64,000 nt of DNA, taken from contig OY986969.1 in assembly GCA_963920575.1 (NCBI GenBank), positions 9,793,096 to 9,857,095 of the forward strand, in the 5' to 3' direction. The stretch is from Narthecium ossifragum (lineage: Eukaryota; Streptophyta; Magnoliopsida; Dioscoreales; Nartheciaceae). The position numbers and the translations under genes are program-made. Under the pieces are notes generated by a model. It worked only from the letters and a program-made list of their open reading frames with translations, was not told where the DNA came from and ran no database searches. Positions 41,314-50,925 of this stretch are shown here, in pieces; position 1 is the stretch's first letter, and every line of letters starts with the position of its first letter.

Positions 41314-43482
41314 GTGACGAGCGATAACAGTTTCGCGCACGATCACAGAGACAATGCAAGAAGCAGTGGCACACGGCAGATCCAGAGCGCCAGGCCCGCA
41401 GCAAGAGTGCAGCCAGCCCAGGACGTGCCAGGATCAGGTAAGCAGAATATGTGTAGTGTGTCTGCAGAGACAGAGTCCACAGCAGCCCACCTGCCAGCAG
41501 CAGTTCTTGACGTGCTGCAGGAGTACAGCGATGTCATGCCACCGCCGCTACCCAAGCAATTGCCTCTCCGACGCGCAATCGACCACCGCATCGAGCTGCT
41601 GCCCGGTGCCTGCGCACCAGCCAAAGCCCCCTACCGCATGGCACCATCTGAGCTTGCGGAGCTCAAGAAGCAACTACATGAGTTGCTCGAGTCAGGACTC
41701 ATCCGCCCCTCTACTTCTCCTTATGGCGCACCAGTCTTGTTCCAGAGGAAGCAAGACGTCACATTGAGGATGTGCATCGACTACCGCGCCCTGAACAAGC
41801 TAACCGTGCGGGACAAATATCCAGTTCCGTTGGTGCAGGACCTCTTCAATCGCTTGTCCAAGGCCCAGGTTATTGGCAGGTGCGTATCGCGGAAGGAGAC
41901 GAGGCCAAGACCACGTGCGGGACGCGGTACGACGCATATGAGTTCCTAGTCATGCTGTTCGGCCTGACTAACGCCCCAACCACTTTCTGTCATCTGATGA
42001 ACGATGTGTTGTACGACTTCCTCGATCGGTTCATTGTCGTCTACCTTGATGACATAGTGGTATACAGTGACTCCCTGAAGGCCCACATGGAGCACCTGAG
42101 CCGGATCGTACAGAGGCTGCGAGAACACTCTCTCTATGTAAAAAGGGAGAAGTGTGAGTTTGCGGTCAAGGAGGTTTCGTTCTTGGGGCACAAGATCAGG
42201 GGCGGCACAGTGAGGATGGATCCTCGGAAGGTCGAAGCAATTTTGAAGTGGTCGGCGCCAACAAAAGTCCCTGAGCTTTGAAGCTTCCTCGGTTTAGCCA
42301 ACTATTACCACCGGTTTATCAAAGGCTACTCTCAAAAGGTAATACCCTTGACTGACTTACTAAAGAAAGATTACGTTTGGTGTTGGACAGGGCAATGTGC
42401 GGAGGCCTTTCAAAAGCTGAAGGAGGCCATCGCCAGTGAGCCAGTTCTCAGGCTCCCGGACTTCTCTTTCCCCTTTGAAGTCCACACCGACGCATCTGAT
42501 CGAGCCCTTGACGGGGTGGTAGTCCAAGAGGGACACCTGGTGGCGTTTGAAAGCCACAAGCACAACGATGCAGAAACACGCTATTCATCACATGAGAAGG
42601 AGATGGTGGTCGTGGTGCACTGTCTTCGCACCTGGCGGGTGTACCTTCTCGGCACCAAGTTTGTGGTAAAGACAAACAACGTCGCCAACACCTATTTCTA
42701 GACTCAGAAGAAGCTCTCTCCTAAGCAAGCTAGGTAGCAGGAGTTCCTACAGGAGTTCGACTTCGAGTTCCATCACAAACCTGGGTGGCACAACCAGGTG
42801 GCAGATTCTTTGAGCCAGCAACAAGTCATGGACTATGTTGCAGCCTTAGTCCAGGTGGAGGAGGGTTGGTTTGAGAAGATCAAGGCTCAGGCGAAGGACG
42901 ACTCCGAGTATCAGAAGCTTGTGAAGGAGGTCCAAGACGGAACCGTGCGGCGGTTCTGGCTTGAGGATGACTTGTTGCGGGCAAAGGATGGGCGACTCTA
43001 TGTTCCTAAGGGAGGAATCTGGGTCTCCCTGATCAAAGAGACACACGATTCCAGATGGGCAGGTCATCCAGGACGAGAGCAGACTTCCGCTCTACTTGGT
43101 CGAAGCTACTATTGGCCAAAGATGGAGGAGGACATCAAGCTTTATGCGAGGACTTGTCTGGTGTGCCAATTAGACAAGATGGGGCGGAGGAAGCAAGCGG
43201 GCCTTCTTCAACCACTCCCTATTCCGGAAGGTATCATGCAATCCCTCTCTATGGATTTCATTGTAGGTCTTCCAAAGACGGATGGCAAATCGATGATCCT
43301 TGTTGTGGTGGATCGCTTCTCCAAATATGCCATCTTCATCCCAGCAACCAAAAGGCTGCCCCTCGGAGGTCACATCGGACTTCTTTTTCAGAAACGTGGT
43401 CAAGCACTTTGGGCTTCCACGTGACAGCATGAGCGATAGGGATGGGCGGTTTTGGACTCATCTGTTCAAGATCATAGGGTCT
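41314..43482 (+). pseudogene. Galadriel-like RT, RNase H and integrase 5' part
   Basis: RT begins near 41570 (DHRIELLPGA, then LRMCIDYRALNKLTV). A short deletion near 41868 removes the segment with the first catalytic Asp (KLDLRSG expected) and shifts frame. RT continues with TRYDAYEFLVMLFGLTNAP and VVYLDDIVVYS. Stops occur at 42279, 42699 and 42735. RNase H ([17 protein letters not shown], with N where D is expected) and integrase follow (ARTCLVCQLDKMG; SMDFIVGLPKTDG; after a frame change near 43360, MSDRDGRFW). The coding sequence stops at 43482, where the Athila-like element inserted, and resumes at 60523. Confidence 0.75.
43478..43482 (+). repeat. Target duplication GGTCT of the Athila-like element (left)
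   Basis: GGTCT precedes the LTR; the same bases follow the element at 60523-60527. Joining the flanks restores the integrase reading frame, which independently supports the border. Confidence 0.95.
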
Positions 43483-44909
43483 TGATGAGTCACTAAATAT
43501 TCATAATTAAACCCCTTAATTTACCTTTGTTAGGCTTAGAGTGTTTGTATTTGATAGTTTGTTAGTTGATTTCAGGTTTAATGAAGATTCAAGCTAGAAA
43601 TTACAAAAATGGGTTAATATGCTGAAATACACTGCTCTGTCGACTGTTAGCATAATATTCACCAGACATTATTCTTATGTCGAAATATTCTGAAATTTGG
43701 GTGACATCTAGAAGACATCAAGATATACAACTTTCATGTTGGACACTTTCAGAGATTCTTGATGGATTGATAGCAGTTTTGAAGAAGATGAAGATATTTA
43801 GCTGCTGGAAGACTGGTCCGTCAACATGCGGGAGAATATTCGCCAAATATTCCAGATAAGTCTAAATATTATCAAATCTTCGGGATCTGACAGAAGACTT
43901 CCAAATCTACATCTTTTGTGTTGGACTCATTCTCAAATTCTGGACAGGTTGAACCCAGTTACGACTGGAAGAAGCTGTCAGGATTAAACTAAGAAATCTG
44001 AGTTGCACTAGAGCTCCAACTCAACCCAAAACCCAAATTCCGGGAATTAGCATATAAAAAGGGTTTTGTTAGCCAAAAACCGGAGGCCCCCATAGAGAGA
44101 AAAAGAGAGGATTAGGGTTGCTGAAGGAGACGGAGATGCGGCGTGGATCTCAAGCGTTCTTCATCGAATACATAGCCTTCATCCCAAAGATGAGTGGCTA
44201 ATCTCTCACTTAGGGATTTCATGAAGCTCTAATGTAGCCTTCTTTTATTTTTCTAGTTGAATCTTGTATTTTTATACTAGACATGATCTTATAGATTTGG
44301 TTTCAATGATAAAAGAGTTGAGGGAACCGAGTTCCTTGACGTATTTTTAGTCCTATTTGATTGCGGTGCTTGATAGTAGAGATCTATAGGATGATTTTAA
44401 TGTCGCTTTTGTGCATGCATTTGAGATAGTTTATGCTAAGCAAAGATAGATTATACTCAGGTTAAGTCCGAAGATAGTCTATGCTAAGCGAAGATAAACT
44501 ATGCCGTAGGATAACATGAGCGTTCTTTTAGGGATTCATGCGAGCTTAAGAAGCCGTGATTCCATATGTCTAGATTAGAGAACAAGAGGATACTAGAGAA
44601 TACAAGAGGTGAAATTAGAGTGGATTGAGTAATCCCTAGATTTTCTTTCATTGATTTATCCCAACCTTTTCATTGCTTTTTCAGTAGTTTAATTCCTTAG
44701 ATAACAAAACCATTGAAACTCCTTTTCTTCACCTTAGGACTTGAGTTTAGAGATTTAATTTGATTTCTTCTTTTGTTAAACAATATTTCCCTGTGATTCG
44801 ACTCCGGATCTCACCACTGTTCTACGTTTGTAGAGTAGTATTGATTGAAGGATTATAAATTCTAAATTGCGTTTTGCATTTAATTTAACGACGCATTTGC
44901 GAGCGATCA
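43483..44909 (+). repeat. 5' LTR of the Athila-like element
   Basis: 1427 bp, TGATGAGTCACTAAATATTC to GAGCGATCA. Around 44430-44510 the words CTATGCTAAGC(A/G)AAGATA recur. A second LTR of the same family lies inverted at 62015-63442. Confidence 0.9.
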
Positions 44910-44914
44910 ATTTT

Positions 44915-44932
44915 TGGCGCCGTTGCCGGGGA
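44915..44932 (+). promoter_or_regulatory. Primer-binding site (tRNA-Asp type)
   Basis: TGGCGCCGTTGCCGGGGA lies five bases after the LTR. It is the primer site usual for Athila-type elements. Confidence 0.85.
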
Positions 44933-45106
44933 ACATTTTGATTTTTCAAAGAAGTTTCTGATTTTTCTCTTTGCTCTTTTTCTAGGCATAGTTAGGTTTT
45001 TATGTTTAGTTATTTTTCGTTTACTTTTAGGAATTTTTCTGACAATTCTCGGGATTTTCGTAGCATTAAAGCAACAGGTTTTTGGAGAAGAAGCTTTCTG
45101 CAACTC

Positions 45107-45190
45107 GGATTACCGACCGATCGGCCTACCAGGTGAGCGATTGGAAGGCCTACCGATCGATCGGCCATCTTCCCGATCGATCGGACGCGC
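45107..45190. repeat. GATCGATC palindrome cluster in the leader
   Basis: CCGACCGATCGGCC, CCGATCGATCGGCC and CCCGATCGATCGGACG follow one another within 84 bp in the untranslated leader, before the gag start. Confidence 0.85.
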
Positions 45191-45314
45191 GTCACTCAAG
45201 TACGTTTTCTTCACCTAAACTTGTACTTTTTGCTGTGGCATTCTGTGGTTTTCTCCTCTCCTCCGAAACTTCTGTGTTCTTTTTCTTTTCTTTGTGGTGT
45301 GTGGTTGACATTAT

Positions 45315-47735
45315 ATGCAATGTAGGCGATCATTAAGTTTTCCATTGACACCTTTAGATCCTGAGATTGAAAACACTCTTAGATCCATCCGCCAAGAGTC
45401 ATTTCGTCAAAGATCTTCACAAGTTGATATTCCTGAACTACCTCTTGATTCTTTCTACACCATGATGCAAGGAAATAATAATGGGAATGGGGGGAACAAT
45501 GAGAACAATAACCATATAGAAGGCCCAATTAGGAATCATTTTCTGCATGGACCTTTCACATATGCCTCCTGTATTAATCCACCTCCTATTAATGCTACTC
45601 ATTATGAGATTAAGCCCAATTGGATTACAGCTTTACCTTCTTTTTATGGGTGTGAAAATGAGGATCCTTATGGTCATATTGTTAGCTTCCTTGAACTTCT
45701 TTCCATGTTCAAACTCCAGCATTTTAATGATGATGCCTTTAGACTCAAGCTCTTCCCTTTTTCTTTGAAAGACAAGGCTAAACATTGGCTTCATACTTTA
45801 CCACCAAACTCGATTGTAACATGGGATCAACTACAAGATGCTTTTCTTAAAAAATATTTCCCTATCATCAAAACCCAAAACTATCGCACTATGATCATAT
45901 CTTTTAAGCAAAACGATGATGAGATGTTTCATGAAGCTTGGGAAAGGTTTAAAGATCTTCTTAGAGAATGTCCTCATCATGACGTACATGAGTGGCAGTT
46001 AGCCCATTCGTTTTATAATGGTCTTATTGATCATCATAGGACGATGGTCGAAGCTTGCTGTGGGGGTATTGTTCTTAGTAAGCCTTGGATTGCTCTTTGG
46101 GAAATGTACGACAACCTTGCTGAAAACTCACAACATAACGCCTCAGTTTTTAGGAATCGGTCTACCACTATTCGTAATTCTCGGAGAATTCATGAAATTT
46201 CTGAATTCCAAAGTCTCTCTGCACAAGTAGCTCTCCTAACCAAAGATCTTAACCAACTTAAAACTGGCCAATCCTTGACTCCTCCAATTCAGATTTCCCC
46301 TGAATTTTGTGCCCTTTGTTCTAGTTCTGAACATTCTACTACTGATTGTCATTTGGTCTCCAATTTTCCTGACTTTGTTCAGGAACATGCCAACGCCACA
46401 TATGGTTTCTCCAAACCTCGGAACAACCCTTATTCTAATACCTACAATCCAGGTTGGAGAAATCATCCTAATTTTAGTTGGATGCCACAACAGTCAAGTA
46501 ACTTTCAAGGCCAAAACAATACATCTAATACATCTACTTTCAAGTACCCACCTAAACCTTCTGCAAATCCAAACCCTGGGTACTCTTCACATTATCCACA
46601 GAATACCTCTCAACCTCATCCTCCTGAATCATCAACTGAGCCCACTTTGAATTCAATCATGAGTACACTTTTAGAGATGAGAGGTGATTTCAATAGGGAC
46701 ATGTCATCCATGAAGGTCGAAATTTCAACTGTCAAAAGTGATGTCTCCTTGTTGACAAATAATTCATCTTCAACGATTCAATCCATATCAAATTTAGAAA
46801 AACAAGTTGGGCAGCTATCTAACAACATGGCTAGAAGAGAGGAAGGGCACCTACCGAGTCAACCTTTACCCAATCCAAGATGCCTACACTACGTAGAAAG
46901 CCAAAATTTTGAAAGTGCCAAGGCCGTAGTGACCCTTAGAAGTGGAAAAACCGTTGACAATCATGTAGGGGAACGAACCCGTACTGATCGATCGGACACA
47001 GTTCCGATCAATCGGCCGTCAGTCGATCGATCGGTATTCCAACCGATCGATCGGACGGACGGTGGTGACCCATACAACCCACCTGATTCCAACCTCTCTG
47101 ATTCTAGGGAACCTAACCCTTCCAAGTATACACCTAGGGTACCCATTCCTACGGCCCTTAAGGATCCCTATCCAACTATCAAAGCCCGAAGAGATGTAGA
47201 GGACGCCCTTGAAATCTTCAAACAGGTCAACATCAACATACCATTGCTTCATGCCATTCGTCAAATCCCTTCATATGCCAAATTTCTTAAGGATCTGTGC
47301 ATTCATAAACGCCAGACAAAACCCAACAGAGACAAGAAAATCATTTTACATGAACAAGTCAGTTCGATTTTGAGACATGACACGCCACCCAAACTAAAGG
47401 ACCCTGGTACCCCTATCATACCCTGTTGCATAGGAGACTACCAGATTGATGGTGCCCTTCTTGACCTAGGAGCCAGTGTTAACATTTTGCCCTATTACCT
47501 TTATAAGGAATTTGGGATGGAGGAACTGAAACCGACCTCGGTTGTTTTGCAATTAGCTAATAGGTCTATTAAGACCCCTAGAGGTATCGTAGAGGACGTA
47601 TTAGTTAAGGTGGACAACTTCTTTTTCCCTGTCAACTTTATCGTCTTGGATATGGAACCCGTTGTTCACTGCAGAAAGACTGTGCCTATCATCTTAGGAC
47701 GCCGCTTTTTGGCCACTGCAAATGCCAATATTTAG
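45315..47735 (+). CDS. Athila-like gag-protease (806 codons)
   Basis: A long open frame. The capsid region at about residues 95-260 includes FRLKLFPFSLKDKAKHWLH and EAWERFKDLLRECPHHDV, typical of Athila gag. A zinc knuckle CALCSSSEHSTTDC is at about residues 333-346, followed by an Asn/Pro/Ser-rich linker. The protease at about residues 712-800 has LLDLGASVNILP, where Athila uses D-L-G in place of D-S/T-G, and PIILGRRFLAT. Residues about 556-582 are encoded by four GATCGATC palindromes and read as Arg/Asp/Pro-rich sequence. The TAG stop (47733-47735) falls where relatives continue in frame, and the same frame reopens at 47751, so this is probably a single nonsense change. Confidence 0.8.
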   Translation: MQCRRSLSFPLTPLDPEIENTLRSIRQESFRQRSSQVDIPELPLDSFYTMMQGNNNGNGGNNENNNHIEGPIRNHFLHGPFTYASCINPPPINATHYEIKPNWITALPSFYGCENEDPYGHIVSFLELLSMFKLQHFNDDAFRLKLFPFSLKDKAKHWLHTLPPNSIVTWDQLQDAFLKKYFPIIKTQNYRTMIISFKQNDDEMFHEAWERFKDLLRECPHHDVHEWQLAHSFYNGLIDHHRTMVEACCGGIVLSKPWIALWEMYDNLAENSQHNASVFRNRSTTIRNSRRIHEISEFQSLSAQVALLTKDLNQLKTGQSLTPPIQISPEFCALCSSSEHSTTDCHLVSNFPDFVQEHANATYGFSKPRNNPYSNTYNPGWRNHPNFSWMPQQSSNFQGQNNTSNTSTFKYPPKPSANPNPGYSSHYPQNTSQPHPPESSTEPTLNSIMSTLLEMRGDFNRDMSSMKVEISTVKSDVSLLTNNSSSTIQSISNLEKQVGQLSNNMARREEGHLPSQPLPNPRCLHYVESQNFESAKAVVTLRSGKTVDNHVGERTRTDRSDTVPINRPSVDRSVFQPIDRTDGGDPYNPPDSNLSDSREPNPSKYTPRVPIPTALKDPYPTIKARRDVEDALEIFKQVNINIPLLHAIRQIPSYAKFLKDLCIHKRQTKPNRDKKIILHEQVSSILRHDTPPKLKDPGTPIIPCCIGDYQIDGALLDLGASVNILPYYLYKEFGMEELKPTSVVLQLANRSIKTPRGIVEDVLVKVDNFFFPVNFIVLDMEPVVHCRKTVPIILGRRFLATANANI
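46981..47062. repeat. GATCGATC palindromes inside coding sequence
   Basis: TGATCGATCGGAC, CCGATCAATCGG, CGATCGATCGG and CCGATCGATCGGACGG occur within about 80 bp of the gag-protease frame and keep it open. Confidence 0.85.
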
Positions 47736-47750
47736 TGTCGAACTGGTGTC

Positions 47751-48379
47751 ATGGATGTCTCTTTTGGTAATATGCATGTTAAACTGAACATCTTTAAGAC
47801 TACATGTTTGCCTGAGCGTGAGAATGAATGCTTTCGTGTTGATAGTTTGACTGACTGCTGTGATGATAAATCTCATGTTATAATGATTGATAGATTATCT
47901 GAGATTTTGAGGGATTATGACTCTGATGATGACTCTGATGATGATGCTACACTGCATAATGATAGAGTATTTGAGATTTTGAAGGAATATGATTCTAACA
48001 ATGATGATTATGATGTTGAATTCCATAATGCTAGATTGGCTGTGATTCTGAATGAGTATGAGTTTGAGGATTCGGAGGATGATGATGTTGAAGTGGAGAA
48101 TGATAGGCTATCTGATATCTTGAATGCCTATGCTTCTGATTCTGATGATGATGTTAATTTGAACACCACACAATCGAAATATGATATCAAAACACACATC
48201 TTGCCCGACCAATCACTCGTTCGACATATTGCGGAGATAAAAACTATTTCTGGGATGGTTGAACCCCTTTCACCGCTATTTTTTACAACCGCACCTGTGA
48301 TAGATACGGGCCAATTGCGTGCTTATTATGCCGACACTCACCTTTGCACAGATGCGGCAGTGTATCCTAAGGTTGAGCC
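47751..48379 (+). CDS. Athila-like post-protease frame with acidic repeats, split by the Tekay insertion
   Basis: The frame continues directly from the protease frame. It opens MDVSFGNMHVKLNIFK, the linker that follows protease in this group. It then holds four degenerate acidic repeats of about 23 residues, each with a (D/N)(R/A)L..IL..Y core followed by Asp/Ser runs (for example DRLSEILRDYDSDDDS and DRLSDILNAYASDSDDD). Where relatives have reverse transcriptase there is none. The Tekay element entered at 48379. Across the site the frame resumes at 58451 and stops near 58750. I know no function for the acidic part. Confidence 0.6.
48375..48379 (+). repeat. Target duplication GAGCC of the Tekay element (left)
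   Basis: GAGCC lies before the LTR and again at 58451-58455 after the other LTR. Confidence 0.95.
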
Positions 48380-50925
48380 TGTCACACCCCGACCCAGAAA
48401 ACCCATTCAGGACGGGACGTGAGGGTTCCTATCACTATTCATCTTCAATTGGCGCGATACAAAATGTGAAAAGACGGATAAATTTAAACAATTTATGATC
48501 CAGAGGCAACAGATATGATACGAGATTCCCAAAAATCTTCAAAGGTTTACAACATGCATATTAATATATCAAAAAGGTACAACAATCATATCCTCCAACA
48601 AAACCTCAGACGCCCCTGGATGTGGTCGCGCCGCCAAAGGCTGATCCTGCCGGCTCCACGGACGAAGAACTGCCGCCTGCACCTGCAAACGCAGCCCGGG
48701 TAGGAGTGAGCCATAAGCTCAGTAGGGTTCTACTCTACGGCACACTGAAAGGAGGTAAACAACAACAGTGTCGTTACTCCGCCTAAGTCTAAAGGATGCC
48801 ACGGGGTCCCATAACCCCTATCGATTCCCCAAGGGATCCTACTCTTCTCAACCAACCACGCTGGGAATATCAACCAAACACGCTGGGAGGAAACAAAGAA
48901 CCAGAACCAGTAGGAACACCCTTTACCCAGCAGGAAACCACTGCCTGGGGACACACGTCAGGGACATCGACAACCATCCTTAGCACTTAGCCTTGGAGAA
49001 CCGACACGACCTCTAAACCTCAAACAGTATAATATTCCAGTCCGACTAACACAATCCTCCATCACCAGAGATTCAGATCAACAATCACACCCTACTCCTA
49101 ACTACCCATCCACGGTCCTAAGGCTAGATCCGAGCTACCCGAGATCCTCGGTTCTGCGACCCAAACCATCGCCCGCCTAACCTTAAATGCTTCTAATGCA
49201 AGCAATGCATGAGCTTAGGCAAACATCTATCCTAGATGTCTCTATATGCCACATCAACAGTTATAAGTCCAACAGATATACAATAGCCCTCGGCACTCGC
49301 CGGCAAGAGGCTAAGGTTCCACAATTTCTCATTAACTAGCACTCATAGCTAGTTAATGGCTAAGCAATTAACTAAGCACTTAACTACAATCAATCATCTA
49401 TTAATTGCAAGTAGAACCATAGGTTTTCAAACAGGGAACGAACATTTGAATCAATCTCAAACCAAATGGAAATCCTTTGAAAACCTCATTAAATCCCCCT
49501 ACATGTCTCCCAACATGCTTAGGTACTACTCCCCCCCTCAAACCATCCAAGAAATAACTGAAAACCAAGTTCAAAGGGTCACGGACGATGTCACGGTCGA
49601 TTCGGGGATCGACCGTGAGGCCACGGACGATGCCACGGTCGATCCGATGCTCGACCGTGGGACCAAAGCAAAGAAGGCCAAGGGCGACGGTCGATCCACC
49701 CATCGACCCTGAGAAGCCCAAAACCAACCCGCGCCTGACGGTCGATCCGACGGTCGATCCGACGGTCGACCGTCGGGAAAAAGGCGAAAAGGAGAAGACC
49801 CCACGGTCGATCTATCCATCGACCGTGGGAGCCCAAAATCCTGACAGAGCCTGACGGACGATCCGACGGTCGACCGTCAGGCCCAGAGTAAGCATATTAA
49901 AGCCTAACGGTCGATACATCGATCGACCGTCGAGCCTGACGGTCGATGCACCGATCGACCGTCGAGCTCACGACGCAATATGCTAGAGATCCTATTTCTA
50001 GGTTTTCAAGGATCAAAACATGTTTGAAAACAATGAAACTTTGTAGGCAAGTGTATTTAACTATGGGGAATCCAACGATGTAAAGAAATCCCGTTTTTTA
50101 CGGTTAAATCTTGAAATCTCCTATCTAGGTGGAAAATGGACAAAAACCGACGAAGCTTCGACAATACGGAAAACGACCGGCAAAAACTTGGATCCACGGT
50201 GTAAGAACACAAGGGAACGAAGCACATCACATATACAAGGAGCTACAAGCATTCTACTAGGTATTCTACAGCAAAAACACATACAACCTAACCTAGTAGA
50301 ACCCGATCCAAGGATCGAGATAGAAACACCTACCTGGACAAGCAATGAAGCTCCTCCACGCGTCCAGCCAGTCGTGCCGTGAAGTTCCGCTCCGCAATGC
50401 TCAGCCCTCCAAGCTCTAGCCCAGCCGGAGGAGAAGGGGAGAAGAGAGAAGAAGAAGTGGCGTTGGCAGGAGGAGAAGAGAAGGAAGCCGGGGGAAAGAA
50501 AGAGAAGAAGAAGAAGGGGAAAAAGGGAAGAAGGGGTGGAGCCAACTGCTCCAACTGCCCCCAACAAACCAGGCCACTAACGGGCCGGATCTATCTAACG
50601 GGTCGAAAACCCACCGACCCGCTCACGAGCCCAATCGATCGCTCAAGGGCCGCAAGTTGCCCAGAAGCAAGCTTCAGCGCGCCCGAGCTGGAATCTTCCG
50701 ATCCCGGGTCCACCTAACCATTCTAAACAACCACATACATCAATTCCAAGGCCGTGGGTGCAACGCGGGTGTGAATCCGACCACCAGGGGGCATATTTAC
50801 CAAAATGCCCCTGGGGTCCAAACCGCCACACGATCGCCCGATCGTGCCCGACGCGGAGCCAGACCAAAAGGAAACCGGCTCTCCACCCACGCGGTCGAGC
50901 CAGGTCTGAGGGACGGGCCCTCACA
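48380..50925 (-). repeat. LTR of the Tekay element (its 3' LTR)
   Basis: 2546 bp, TGTCACACCCCGACCC to GGCCCTCACA on the plus strand. It holds the hairpin array at 49592-49962 and a purine-rich stretch at 50413-50535. Confidence 0.93.
49592..49962. repeat. Array of eight inverted-repeat units in the Tekay LTR
   Basis: The core is ACGGTCGAT, six bases, ATCGACCGT. Unit 1 has TCACGGTCGAT/ATCGACCGTGA (49592-49619). Unit 2 has CCACGGTCGA/TCGACCGTGG. Unit 5 has CCCACGGTCGAT/ATCGACCGTGGG. Unit 6 has GCCTGACGG/CCGTCAGGC. Units 7 and 8 have 9-bp arms with loops ACATCG and GCACCG. Unit 3 has one broken pair and unit 4 contains extra tandem cores. Flanking bases outside the core differ between units but remain complementary within each unit. 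Confidence 0.88.

Noticed and set aside
49592..49962. CRISPR-like repeat array
   Set aside because: Units are palindromes with 6-bp loops and irregular spacing inside a eukaryotic LTR, without spacers of constant size or cas genes.
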